Positions 54,476 to 63,508 of a stretch of 64,000 nucleotides of DNA are shown in pieces. Source of the stretch: Legionella sp. W10-070 (GTDB lineage: Bacteria; Pseudomonadota; Gammaproteobacteria; Legionellales; Legionellaceae); contig NZ_CAAAJC010000008.1 of the NCBI RefSeq assembly GCF_900640175.1, positions 1 through 64,000 of the forward strand, in the 5' to 3' direction. The position numbers were made by a program, and so were the translations under genes. Within the stretch, counting starts at the first letter, position 1. Each line of letters opens with the position of its first letter. The notes beneath the pieces were generated by a model. That model searched no databases. It saw only the letters and a list, made by a program, of their open reading frames with translations, and had not been told where the DNA came from.

Positions 54476-54694
54476 AATGCTCTCCTTACAAAATTAAACA
54501 TCAAGTTAAGTATTTCAGCTAAATCGCTTATTAGGCATCAATAAGCTCGAGAATTGTACGTTTAAATTTTAATTTATTCAAGAAGTATTTATTTTGTCCA
54601 GTTAATGGGTTTTCATTTAGCCTCATTTTTTTGCTGTTTCTTCTGGAAAAACGTTAAAAGAACATCTTAAGAAACAATATTATTCTGGATGCGT

Positions 54695-55570
54695 TTAATT
54701 CGGTGCATAAAAATCGAGGAAAACCTTTATTTTGGGTAGTTCAGCGGTATAGGGTTTATAGAAAGTATAAATTTCATATTGTCTGAATTTTATGTCAGGA
54801 AGGATTTGTATTAATTTCTTATTATTAAGCTCATTTTCAACCAGTCGGTCTGCTGTTAAAAACAGGCCTAGTCCATTCAGGCAAGCCTGATTAAGCGCAT
54901 TAAAGTTATTCATGAATAATATGGGTTTTGGGCATGGTAAACAGGTTCCATCCATTAGCGGTAATTCCGTAGCTGGTTTCCTAAGGCTATGAGAAATAAA
55001 AGGGAACCCCATCAAATCAGAAGCATGAAGGGGAATGCCATATTTTTCAATTAAGTTTGGTGCGGCACAGAGGATATTATTAACAGGCTTCATCCTTCTG
55101 TATTTGAATTGATCTGTGGTAGGTGGGATTTCAGGAAAGCCGACCATTATATCGATATCCTTTCGTGTCAGGTCATTATCCTGCTCGGAAAATAAAAATT
55201 CACATTCAATTAACGGGTATTTTGCAATAAATTCAGGAAGCCTGTTTAAAATTAATTCCTTAGCCAGTATCGTTGAAACCAAAACAGTGATTTGACCCTG
55301 AGGGTTTGTTTGCCTGGATTCAATAAATTGTTCTATCAGATTAGCCTCGTGAAGTAATTTCTGACATTTTTCCAGCAGGATGGAACCAAAAGCGGTGAGC
55401 TGAACTTTGCGGGTGTCGCGAATAAACAGTTCTTCACCAAAATGATGCTCCAGATTTTTGATTTGTTTACTCACAGCGGTTGCGGTAATGCAAAGTTCTT
55501 CTGCAGCACGATTGTAACTTAAATGTTCGGCAACGGTGACAAAATACATTATTTTTGAAAAATTAAGCAT
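54695..55570 (-). CDS. LysR-type transcriptional regulator
   Basis: N-terminal winged HTH: FVTVAEHLSYNRAAEELCITATAVSKQIKNLEHHFGEELFIR. The ligand-binding domain follows (GQITVLVSTILAKELIL and onward), 291 residues in total. It diverges from the VOC-domain gene with a 131-base gap, the usual layout for a LysR regulator and its target. The effector is unknown. Confidence 0.92.
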   Translation of the reverse strand: MLNFSKIMYFVTVAEHLSYNRAAEELCITATAVSKQIKNLEHHFGEELFIRDTRKVQLTAFGSILLEKCQKLLHEANLIEQFIESRQTNPQGQITVLVSTILAKELILNRLPEFIAKYPLIECEFLFSEQDNDLTRKDIDIMVGFPEIPPTTDQFKYRRMKPVNNILCAAPNLIEKYGIPLHASDLMGFPFISHSLRKPATELPLMDGTCLPCPKPILFMNNFNALNQACLNGLGLFLTADRLVENELNNKKLIQILPDIKFRQYEIYTFYKPYTAELPKIKVFLDFYAPN

Positions 55571-55701
55571 AGCTAACTTTTTTTTGTCAAATTTATTGCT
55601 AATTATAAACTAATGGTTCATTAATGATGAATTACTATCGATTAATATTTTGACAATTGTTTTCTATAATTGAAAAAACTAACGCATCAGACAGGATTAT
55701 T

Positions 55702-56082
55702 ATGAAGTTTCAATACCATCATGTAGGAATACCGGTAACGGAGCCCCGCTCGGGTGAGCGGTATAGTGCTGTTATGGATATGTATACTTCAGGAGGAGAA
55801 TTGCCTGGACGAATTCAATATCATCGGTTTGGTCCCAACTGCCCGCTGCATCAATTGATCCAGACTCAACCACATATCGCCTATAAAGTGGATAGTATTG
55901 AGGAGGCTATAAAAGGGAAACAGGTTATTTTAGAACCTTATTTTCCCTTAAAAAATTTTAGGGTCGCTATGATTGAAGAGCATGGGGCGGTTATTGAGTT
56001 TATAGAAACAAATTTGTCTGAAGATGAGATATGGGATGAATCAAGGCATAAGGAGTCGATGTTGTATTGTGAAAAAGGGTAG
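55702..56082 (+). CDS. VOC (glyoxalase-like) family protein
   Basis: A single small domain starts FQYHHVGIPVTEPR, where the His is a typical first metal ligand. HIAYKVDSIEEAIKGKQVILEPYFP supplies the middle His region, and MIEEHGAVIEFIE the closing Glu. The fold is used by glyoxalases, dioxygenases and isomerases; the reaction cannot be named. I start at the ATG at 55702 because it opens the domain. Regulation by the divergent LysR gene is likely. Confidence 0.75.
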   Translation: MKFQYHHVGIPVTEPRSGERYSAVMDMYTSGGELPGRIQYHRFGPNCPLHQLIQTQPHIAYKVDSIEEAIKGKQVILEPYFPLKNFRVAMIEEHGAVIEFIETNLSEDEIWDESRHKESMLYCEKG

Positions 56083-56323
56083 TGTTTACATGGGTTAAGA
56101 GTTGAAACGCTTTATCAGATAAAAACTGTATCAGGGTATGACTGCCTTTTTAATTTGGCCAATGACTCAGACAGGGGGGTGTATTTCTCTTTCAATACAG
56201 TCCCCTTACAGAACTTTACATCAGTTAAGACCTTCAGTCAGATATACTTACCAGCGCTTTATGCATGCTCGAGAGCTTAAAGAATAGGCTGATACAAGTA
56301 TCTTGGGTATAGCTCGTCAGGCG

Positions 56324-56470
56324 TAGGGTTCTGTGCCCTTATCTACTATCTTGGCCAAAAAGCCTTGATTTTCTACACTCCGATGCTCATATACTTCTAT
56401 GTATGCTCCGCTTCGGTGCTCGCCAATCAAGGCTTTTTGACTCAAGCTAGCGATAAGTGCACAGAGCCTA
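56324..56470. repeat. Palindromic repeat family A, copy 2
   Basis: This matches the element at 34551-34696 almost end to end, including CCAAAAAGCCTTGATTTTCT, the TATGTATGCTCCGCTTCGG centre and GATAAGTGCACAG near the right end. It fills most of the gap 56083-56503. Its right end lies about 34 bases from the stop of the leftward gene. Confidence 0.85.
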
Positions 56471-56503
56471 GAGATCCGACAGGCGTTCGGGTAATGCCTG
56501 AAC

Positions 56504-57163
56504 CTAATTCATCTGCTGCTTATAGGTTATCAGATCCTTATTTTCTTCCTGTGCCATTGACCGGGATGGTTTATGGAGAAAATGATTCAACCAGGCTTTA
56601 ATTTTTGATGGGTCTTTGTTTGCTTTTTCCTGTTGCTGGCTGTCTAGTTTTCTTGCATAATCTTCTAATACTGGATGAACATAGTCGTCCACCGCCAAAG
56701 GGTTTGGTCGTTCTGCCACTGACTTAAAGGTTTTTTTTGAGCGTATCTGGGAGCAGTAATTTATTTGCAATGTATGATCAAGAATAAAAAATAACTCTTT
56801 TTCTTCCCCAAACTCTGCAACACCGATAATCGTTGCCTTATGCCTCTTATTTTCTTTCTTGGTTGTTATTTCGATTCGGGCTAAAAAATGAGTGCCGTAT
56901 TCTGCCAATGCTTCTTCAGTTATAGCTAAAGCTAAATGCTTTTCTACACAGGGGAGATTGATTGTTTTCAGTTTATGCACTTCTATGAATCGTCGCTTTA
57001 ATTCTGCCAATTTTGAGGATGTTGAATTCTCTGGTTTTGAGGATGTTGAATTCTCTGGTTTTGAGGATGTTGAAGCGTCTGGTTTTGAGGATGTTGAAGC
57101 GTCTGGTTTTGAGGATGTTAATTCTTCCGACGCTATTTGCAACTGAGCATATTTTCTTTTCAA
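56504..57163 (-). CDS. Unknown protein, paralogue 2, with Ser-rich tandem repeats
   Basis: Paralogue of the 53846 gene product (see shared TIIGVAEFGEEKELFFILDH and DYVHPVLEDYA). I start at TTG 57163 after AAGGAGA, matching the TTG start and AAGGAGA of the paralogue; a GTG eight codons earlier is an alternative. After a short N-terminus the protein has four and a half copies of an 8-residue repeat (TSSKPDAS or TSSKPENS), a flexible linker not present in paralogue 1. The repeat number may vary between strains. Function unknown; effector-like by composition only. Confidence 0.6.
   Translation of the reverse strand: MKRKYAQLQIASEELTSSKPDASTSSKPDASTSSKPENSTSSKPENSTSSKLAELKRRFIEVHKLKTINLPCVEKHLALAITEEALAEYGTHFLARIEITTKKENKRHKATIIGVAEFGEEKELFFILDHTLQINYCSQIRSKKTFKSVAERPNPLAVDDYVHPVLEDYARKLDSQQQEKANKDPSKIKAWLNHFLHKPSRSMAQEENKDLITYKQQMN
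57011..57120. repeat. 24-base in-frame tandem repeat, about 4.5 copies
   Basis: The unit TTTTGAGGATGTTGAATTCT plus four bases (57011-57034) recurs at 57035, 57059 and 57083, with a partial copy to 57120. The first two units differ from the next two at the same bases (GAATTC versus GAAGCG), so the array grew by pairwise duplication. It is in frame with the leftward gene. Confidence 0.9.
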
Positions 57164-57465
57164 TCCGGTCTCCTTACGAAAATTCACTTCAAGTGCGTTC
57201 CCTGCTCGCTGTTCCTATCAGATATAAAAGGTGTGAGTTTGCTACCTAACAGGCCTGAGGATGATATAATTTTTTAGCTATTCAATTCAAGTAACTTTTT
57301 AAGTTTTCTTGGTTGCCTATTCAGTGATGCAACAGGGTGATTGGTTCATTATCGGTATAGAATTTTGGAACAGTTACCTTGATTAATTTATTTATATTTT
57401 AATTTTCATTATTATAATGACTTCTTTATCTATCGTGGCGCGCTTTTTTATCTAGGGATTAGTAT

Positions 57466-59028
57466 ATGAACGCTCTGAGTTTTGTGTCCGGAAAGCTTGT
57501 CTCAACTCAAATCCGCCAACTATTAGAAAGTTCCTTATCAATCTCACTGGATCCCTCTTGTTGGGAGCGGGTATCAGCAGCCGAGCAATTTATTAAAAGC
57601 ATCACTAAAAAAAACCAGACTGTTTATGGAGTTAATACCGGTTTTGGCTTGTTAGCGAACACCATGATCGCTGATTCTGATTTGACCACACTTCAACGCC
57701 GCATTCTTCTATCCCATGCTGCGGGTATTGGCGAGTTGCTTCAGGATGATATTGTAAAACTTATTTTATTATTCAAAATTAATAGCCTAAGTCGAGGCTT
57801 CTCCGGAGTGCGTCCTATCCTTATTGAAACATTAGTTAAATTTTATAATGAGGGTATTTATCCTTGTATTCCCGGCAAAGGATCAGTTGGCGCTTCAGGT
57901 GATCTCGCACCACTGGCTCACTTATGTTTACCGCTTATCGGCGAGGGCACAGCCCGCTATAAGGGGGAGATTATTTCAGCTATAGACGCATTGAAAATAA
58001 TTTCGCAAGAGCCGCTTGAACTTGCCCCTAAAGAAGGCCTGGCACTTATTAATGGCACGCAGGTGTCGGCGGCAATCGCTTATTATTATTTACTGCAAGC
58101 ACAAAATTTGTTAAGTGCGAGCGTTGTCATTGGCGCATTATCAGTCGATGCTGCATTAGGCTGTGACACTGCATTTTATCCCCAAATCCATATGGCCAGA
58201 GGGCAAGAGGGGCAAATTAAAGTCGCCGAATTGCTCCTTCACTGTTTACAGGGCAGTGAAATCCGCCAATCACATGCAGACTGCAACAGAGTCCAGGATC
58301 CATACTGTTTACGTTGCCAACCCCAGGTTGTTGGCGCAAGTCTTGATAATTTTCGTCATGTAGAAGCAATCTTAACCAAAGAAGCCAATGCTGTCACAGA
58401 TAATCCGCTTATTTTTTCAGAGATTGACAGCATCTACTCGGGTGGTAATTTTCATGCTGAACCCGTTGCTCAAGGCGCGGATTTGCTTGCTATTGCTTTA
58501 TCAGAGGTGGGGGCCATTGCAGAAAGAAGGATAGCACTTCTGATCGATCCTAATTTTAATGCCGGATTACCGCCATTTTTAACTCAAAACCCGGGTTTAA
58601 ATTCCGGTTTTATGATTGGACATGTAACCGCAGCAGCACTGGCTAGCGCCAATAAGTCATTAGCACATCCTGCAAGTGTCGATAGCATACCCACTTCGGC
58701 CAACCAGGAGGATCATGTCAGCATGGCAACCCATGCCGCTTATCGATTAAAAGACATTGTAGAAAATGTCCGCGGTATTTTAACAGTCGAACTTCTGGCA
58801 GCATGCCAGGGCATTGATTTGCGCAGGCCGCTTAAGACCTCGAGCAGTCTGGAAAAATTAGTCGCCCAGGTTCGTGAAGCCGTACCATTTTGGTCTCAGG
58901 ATCGCTATTTTGCTCTCGATCTTGAAAAGGCCAAACCATTTGTTGACTGTGCAGGCAAAGACTATTTAGACTTTCTTTTTTCCGACTGTCAGGGGAAATG
59001 GAAGAGCCAGTCTCAACAAAAAGATTAA
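57466..59028 (+). CDS. hutH: Histidine ammonia-lyase
   Basis: The enzyme deaminates histidine to urocanate. The self-formed MIO cofactor site is in GSVGASGDLAPLAHLCLPL. Other conserved parts are VYGVNTGFGLLA, QDPYCLRCQPQVVGA, EANAVTDNPLIF and TSANQEDHVSMA. At 520 residues the length is slightly above average owing to a short C-terminal tail. No hutU or hutI gene lies beside it, so the rest of the pathway must be elsewhere or absent. A TATAAT-like box is at 57413. Confidence 0.96.
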   Translation: MNALSFVSGKLVSTQIRQLLESSLSISLDPSCWERVSAAEQFIKSITKKNQTVYGVNTGFGLLANTMIADSDLTTLQRRILLSHAAGIGELLQDDIVKLILLFKINSLSRGFSGVRPILIETLVKFYNEGIYPCIPGKGSVGASGDLAPLAHLCLPLIGEGTARYKGEIISAIDALKIISQEPLELAPKEGLALINGTQVSAAIAYYYLLQAQNLLSASVVIGALSVDAALGCDTAFYPQIHMARGQEGQIKVAELLLHCLQGSEIRQSHADCNRVQDPYCLRCQPQVVGASLDNFRHVEAILTKEANAVTDNPLIFSEIDSIYSGGNFHAEPVAQGADLLAIALSEVGAIAERRIALLIDPNFNAGLPPFLTQNPGLNSGFMIGHVTAAALASANKSLAHPASVDSIPTSANQEDHVSMATHAAYRLKDIVENVRGILTVELLAACQGIDLRRPLKTSSSLEKLVAQVREAVPFWSQDRYFALDLEKAKPFVDCAGKDYLDFLFSDCQGKWKSQSQQKD

Positions 59029-59167
59029 GGAACTCCTTTCCAGTCGGGCAGATTTCCTGCCTCTTCGAAGGATCATTCATTTCCCCCTAATATCAATATT
59101 GCATTGGTGGGGTGAAATAAGTAAATGCAAATACTATATGAAACTTAAATGGATTGATAACGATTCA

Positions 59168-59998
59168 ATGGTTATAGGAAAATTGTTTTTTTTCATGATG
59201 TTGTTATCTATTTTTTCAACTGCAGGGGCTGTTCGTCCCTTTGTTACTGATGATGCGCGTATCGTCGATTATGGGCAGTTTGAAATGGAAAACTGGCTTG
59301 AAGTCACCCGTGCACAAGGTGAATTTGGCCCGGCACCCGGCATTAATGTAATGGCGGGTGTTTCAATCTCTGATGCAATAGAAATTCTGCTCGGATGGGG
59401 GGCAGGGCATGACCCAAATGAAACGGTGACATTAGCTAATCCGGTTATCACGGGTAAGCTTTTATTAAAGAAAACATTAGATGATGGTGCGCCAGGGTAT
59501 GCGGTCAGTATGGCTTCGGCCTTGGATGAAGGGCGCGGTTCCATGTACGCTGAAGGCAGGGTGTATAATTTCATAGGCATGAGCAGCTGGCGGCTGTTAA
59601 ACGATAAGCTGAATATTCATGTTAACCTGGGTATTCGTCATGATGGGGATGGCCAGAATCATTTTCGCACCCGCCCTTATTGGGGAGTGGGTCTGGAAGC
59701 GGCAACAGCCTATCCCAAACTGCATTTTGTAGCAGAATCTTTCGCAGGGGATCCATTAGTTCCCAATGCGCCAAATTATGCTATACAAACAGGATTTCGT
59801 TATCATCACAGTACTGCGTTGCAGTTTGATGTTACTTTTGGCGCTGAGCCAGGTGTTGATGAGCCGTTTCACCATGGGCGGCATTGGGAGTATACGGGAC
59901 AATTGGGAATGAGAATTCTGCTCGATGTCTTTACGCGAAACGGAAAGCCTGGTGATCCTGACGGGGCTCCTGGCTTATGGTCAAATGGAGAATCGTGA
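59168..59998 (+). CDS. Exported protein, probable outer-membrane beta-barrel
   Basis: A signal peptide (VIGKLFFFMMLLSIFSTAGA) precedes a mature part of alternating strands: FVTDDARIVDYGQFEMENWLE, INVMAGVSISDAIEILLGWG, LNIHVNLGIRHD, LHFVAESFAGD, YAIQTGFRYHHSTALQFDVTFG, GQLGMRILLD. This pattern suits a small outer-membrane barrel. No named family is recognised. An in-frame ATG at 59138 would place ten extra residues before the signal sequence. Confidence 0.6.
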   Translation: MVIGKLFFFMMLLSIFSTAGAVRPFVTDDARIVDYGQFEMENWLEVTRAQGEFGPAPGINVMAGVSISDAIEILLGWGAGHDPNETVTLANPVITGKLLLKKTLDDGAPGYAVSMASALDEGRGSMYAEGRVYNFIGMSSWRLLNDKLNIHVNLGIRHDGDGQNHFRTRPYWGVGLEAATAYPKLHFVAESFAGDPLVPNAPNYAIQTGFRYHHSTALQFDVTFGAEPGVDEPFHHGRHWEYTGQLGMRILLDVFTRNGKPGDPDGAPGLWSNGES

Positions 59999-60033
59999 AC
60001 CTGATTTAATTGTATTAATTTTTGGAGTTAATT

Positions 60034-60540
60034 GTGAAAAAATCGCCTACTCAGAAAGAAATTTCCGCAACGGTTAAAACCGGATTGGGTTCTTTGCCTA
60101 CTGACAGTGGGATACCTTGGGTTATTCTTCAGCATTCGCATTACCGTGATGTCAGCTCTGAAAAAGCAGAGCAGAAGGTGAAAGAGGAGAAGAGGTTGCA
60201 AGGGGTGCTTTTCAGGAAATCTTCAATAGAAGGATATATGGCTATAACCGCCCTGGATAATAATAACTCACCAGTAAAGTTCATCTTATCTAATCAGGAG
60301 CTTAATAAAAGAATAGTTGCTTACAAATACTATATGATCAATATGGGCGATGTCATTATAGACTCGGTTCATGACTTTTTATCCATGCAATGCACTGATA
60401 AGTTTGAAGATTTTATTTTGCGAAAACTAGACGACAAAATAACGGAAACTAAAGAGGCTCGGTTCAGGAGTCAAAAAGAGTGCGCGAAGATATATATCGT
60501 TGAAGAAGATTCTTATCCAACGCAGATAAGCATGAGTTAA
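60034..60540 (+). CDS. Unknown cytosolic protein
   Basis: The GTG at 60034 follows GGAG with good spacing; a TTG four codons earlier is in frame. The 168-residue product has no signal peptide or membrane helix and is rich in Lys, Glu and Ser. One stretch is beta-like (GVLFRKSSIEGYMAITALD), followed by helices (FEDFILRKLDDKITETKEARF). No domain recognised. It lies between an exported protein gene and the YbjQ-repeat gene and could be an effector, but direct evidence is lacking. Confidence 0.5.
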   Translation: MKKSPTQKEISATVKTGLGSLPTDSGIPWVILQHSHYRDVSSEKAEQKVKEEKRLQGVLFRKSSIEGYMAITALDNNNSPVKFILSNQELNKRIVAYKYYMINMGDVIIDSVHDFLSMQCTDKFEDFILRKLDDKITETKEARFRSQKECAKIYIVEEDSYPTQISMS

Positions 60541-60661
60541 CCTGTTTGCTCCCCTCTTAAACTGAAGAATAGCTTAGGTACTACGGTTCTTGCCGCCAGT
60601 TTAGCAAATGTAATCTATTATTAATAAAAATATCCTCAATCATCGTGGGAGTGGAAATATC

Positions 60662-61885
60662 ATGACGGTTACAACCGGATTGTCAGGGAATGAGATTTTT
60701 TGTTTGGCCGAAAAGGGATATGCTCCCGGGAATATCATCGTGGGTAACAGCGTTCATTCACTCGGCATAGTCAGAAGCGTTGGCTCCGGATTGAAAGCCA
60801 TGCTGGGGGGGGAGTTGAAACAAATCACCCAGTTGATTGAAGAGGGTAGGAAAACTGCTTACCAGCGGATGTTACAGGAGGCCGTCGAGCAGAAGGCAAC
60901 CGGTGTAACAGGCGTGGGAAGCCAACTTATTTTTCATGGCGCGAATGTTGAGTTTTTATCAATTGGTTCTGCCGTCCACGCAACCAGCTCCTCGTTAAGC
61001 AAATTTAGCACCTCCGCGGATGGGCAGGAACTGTATGCCCAGTTGGATGCAGGTTATCGCCCCATCTGTTTTGCATTTGGCAATGTGGCCTATGCTATCG
61101 GGTTGGGACGGGGGATCCTTGGGAGCTTAAAGACAATGGCTCGCGGGGAGATCAAAGAATATTCCAATATCTTTAACCAGACACGCCATTTGGCTTTAAG
61201 CCGTATTATCGAGAATGCCAGGCAGCATGATGCGAACGCCGTGGTTGGAATTAAAACGACTATTCTGCCTTTTGGCGGTGTGAATGAGATGTTGATGATT
61301 GGTACTGCCTCTCATAATCCCGCTCTTCCCGGGGAAAAATCCAATGATCCGGTGAGCAGTGATATGACGAATATTGAAATGTGGAATATGGCGAACAAAG
61401 GCTATATGCCCTTACGTCTACTGCTGGGAACTTCTGTTTATTCTTTAGGGTTGGTTGGCGGCATTACTTCAACGTTGAAATCCTTTGTTCGCGGCGAAAT
61501 TAATGAGTTAACGCGTCTTATCTATGATGCGCGTGAGAATGCCTTGTCGATTATTAATGAAGAGGCGAAATCGATTGGTGCGGATGATGTGGTTGGTGTA
61601 AAAACGTATGTTTATCAGCTGGGCAATGGGTTAATCGAATTTTTGGCAATTGGTACGGCGGTTAAAAAATTTTCAGCTATCAAGACTGAATCCTCCCAGC
61701 TTATTCCACAATCAATAATCGTCGACAAGGATACCTTTTATGAATCAACCAGAAGCAATAGCTTTAATGTAAATATCAATAAGGGGGAAAAGGGCGGCAG
61801 TCAAAGTTTTGGCCCGATTATAATATTGGTTGTTTTGGCGGTGTTATTTATTCATATTCTGATTAGGGGTTTCACTGGAAGCTAG
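60662..61885 (+). CDS. Triple YbjQ (UPF0145/DUF74) domain protein with C-terminal anchor
   Basis: Three YbjQ-type modules lie in tandem, roughly residues 10-105, 120-220 and 240-335. Each has an opening like PGNIIVGNSVHSLGIV or PLRLLLGTSVYSLGLV, a gly-rich turn with G-E (GGELKQITQLI, RGEIKEYSNIF, RGEINELTRLI), and a closing strand pair ending in IGSA/IGTA (EFLSIGSAV, EMLMIGTAS, EFLAIGTAV). Normal YbjQ proteins have one module of about 105 residues and form pentamers. The C-terminal helix GPIIILVVLAVLFIHILI should anchor it in a membrane. Function of the family is unsettled. Confidence 0.8.
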   Translation: MTVTTGLSGNEIFCLAEKGYAPGNIIVGNSVHSLGIVRSVGSGLKAMLGGELKQITQLIEEGRKTAYQRMLQEAVEQKATGVTGVGSQLIFHGANVEFLSIGSAVHATSSSLSKFSTSADGQELYAQLDAGYRPICFAFGNVAYAIGLGRGILGSLKTMARGEIKEYSNIFNQTRHLALSRIIENARQHDANAVVGIKTTILPFGGVNEMLMIGTASHNPALPGEKSNDPVSSDMTNIEMWNMANKGYMPLRLLLGTSVYSLGLVGGITSTLKSFVRGEINELTRLIYDARENALSIINEEAKSIGADDVVGVKTYVYQLGNGLIEFLAIGTAVKKFSAIKTESSQLIPQSIIVDKDTFYESTRSNSFNVNINKGEKGGSQSFGPIIILVVLAVLFIHILIRGFTGS

Positions 61886-62062
61886 TGTCTCGTCAAGATT
61901 GAATTTTCGGGTATGGCCGCCTGTCTTGCATTCATCTTTATGTGATTTTTTCCGAAAAAATGCTCGAATTAGCCCTGCTAGTCCTGTGCTTTTTTCGGAA
62001 AAAATCACATAAAGATGAACGTAACCCAGACGCCAACCCGAAAATTCAATCTTGACGAGACA
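61886..62062. repeat. Long palindromic element, 177 bases
   Basis: The ends TGTCTCGTCAAGATTGAATT and AATTCAATCTTGACGAGACA are perfect inverted repeats (27 bases at 61886-61912 and 62036-62062). An inner pair, CATCTTTATGTGATTTTTTC and GAAAAAATCACATAAAGATG, extends the stem. It begins at the stop codon of the YbjQ gene and could terminate it as well as being a dispersed element. The remaining gap to 62209 holds a small hairpin (TACGTACCGCGC/GCGCGGTACGTA). Confidence 0.8.
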
Positions 62063-62209
62063 CCAGGTTCTATCGACAATTGGTCCCTACTGCCTACGTA
62101 CCGCGCATAAAGCGCGGTACGTAGAGGCAATTAGACTATTGCTTAAATTTAAATCATTCGGCGCTCTAGGGTTCTGTGAAAAAATGGGTTCACAGCGCCT
62201 GGCCCAAAC

Positions 62210-62668
62210 CTACGTAGACCAAAATGCTTTATGTTCATACATTTCTTCCAATGAGAGGAATTCTGGTGGTTCAGGCTTATAAGTTAATTCTTTCTTCCAG
62301 AAGGGCAAGGGCATAGGAACCGTTTTGGACGTTTGGGTGATTTCCAGGTTCCTTTCCTTAACTGCTGCCTCAAGCTGGTTTTCGGCATTTTCCAATTGTG
62401 TTCTTAAATTGCCAATATAGCTTGTTTTGTAGTCTTTTTGTTGCGTGCTCAGTTTCTCATTGGGTACCAATTGACAGATTTCTTGTATAATTAAAGCGGT
62501 ATGGTCTACGTAGGCGTTCCAGTGTTGGTTAATATACAGGCGACACCCGGGGGTGTCGGGCTCGATTTTTCGAACGTAAGCCAATAGCTTCTGCAAAACG
62601 GGGAATAATTTTTCACAGACTTCTTTGTCTACTGCAAAAAAAATCGCTTTAAATCTTCTATCTTGCAT
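62210..62668 (-). CDS. Unknown helical protein, effector-like tail
   Basis: A 152-residue, mainly helical protein. FAVDKEVCEKLFPVLQKLLAYV starts it and a coiled-coil-like stretch follows (LRTQLENAENQLEAAVKERN). The C-terminus PPEFLSLEEMYEHKAF has the Glu-rich cluster with nearby hydrophobics often seen in Dot/Icm secretion signals. No signal peptide. It is 70 bases downstream of the F-box gene on the same strand. Function unknown. Confidence 0.5.
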   Translation of the reverse strand: MQDRRFKAIFFAVDKEVCEKLFPVLQKLLAYVRKIEPDTPGCRLYINQHWNAYVDHTALIIQEICQLVPNEKLSTQQKDYKTSYIGNLRTQLENAENQLEAAVKERNLEITQTSKTVPMPLPFWKKELTYKPEPPEFLSLEEMYEHKAFWST

Positions 62669-62737
62669 TTTTTTAAACCAAAATGTCGAAAAGAAAATAA
62701 TAGCAATGAAGTAGCCTCAAAGAAATAATGAAAGGGA

Positions 62738-63313
62738 TTAATTTGTCAGTATTTTATTTTGCAAGGTAGGGGAAGAAGCACGGGCGATCTCCCCTTCATA
62801 AGAAAGTGTGCCCTTTTTAGTAATAAGCTGCTTCAGCTTTTCTGCATTGACAGCAACTTCGGTAATAAACCAAGACTGTATGCTTTCTTTATTAGGTATT
62901 GTATTAAGAGCGATGTTCTTTGATAAAAAAAGAGACCGAGGATGGTTTGGAACCGTAAAGAAAAATTTGGGGGGGCTTTTTTCATAAGAAGCAACCCATA
63001 GGCGAAACGTTCGGGTTTGTTCACCACCCAGTAATAAGGCAGTCAGGGCATCAACATTATCCGATAGAATATTAATCATCAGGGTTTTATAGTCGATAAT
63101 CCCCTCTTTTAACGCCGTGTCTATCCCTGCTGCTTCGACAAGCGCGGTAGCAAAAGGGGTTTGGGAATAAAAGGCTTGCCACAAACTCTTATCCTGACCT
63201 ATACGATGAAGTCTTTTGCAGGTTTGCATGATATGGGTTAATGCTTTGGCATCAAGGTATTGAAGACAATTTAATAAAAGCTCGTCAGCTAAAATTTCCA
63301 AGGAATGGCTCAC
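62738..63313 (-). CDS. F-box protein (candidate Dot/Icm effector)
   Basis: Residues about 5-48 form an F-box: LEILADELLLNCLQYLDAKALTHIMQTCKRLHRIGQDKSLWQAFY, cited here in parts as LADELLLNCLQYLD, ALTHIMQTCKRLHRIG and DKSLWQAF. This eukaryotic motif binds Skp1 and brings targets to SCF ubiquitin ligases; known Legionella examples include AnkB (LegAU13) and LegU1. The remaining 140 residues show no ankyrin or LRR target module. Bacterial use inside its own cell is unlikely because Skp1 is absent, so secretion into a host is inferred. Confidence 0.75.
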   Translation of the reverse strand: MSHSLEILADELLLNCLQYLDAKALTHIMQTCKRLHRIGQDKSLWQAFYSQTPFATALVEAAGIDTALKEGIIDYKTLMINILSDNVDALTALLLGGEQTRTFRLWVASYEKSPPKFFFTVPNHPRSLFLSKNIALNTIPNKESIQSWFITEVAVNAEKLKQLITKKGTLSYEGEIARASSPTLQNKILTN

Positions 63314-63508
63314 AAATACACCCCCTTAGCCTTTAAGGTCTACGCATGAAAATTAAAATAGAATTTAATGACATTGAACGGATCTATAATTTCTACTTCC
63401 TGTGACTTGTTCACGGGATCCATAAATCTTCGAATGTTACTGGATTCCACGAAACCGCGGAACGTAGGAGTCAAGAATTTTTTCATGCGTAGGCCCTGCC
63501 TTATCCTT

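Noticed and set aside
57011-57120. CRISPR-like array
   Set aside because: Units are contiguous, in frame, with no spacers and no cas genes.
57013-57249. Repetitive VLRML-type plus-strand frame
   Set aside because: It is produced by the 24-base tandem repeat read on the wrong strand; the minus-strand gene has the conserved core domain.
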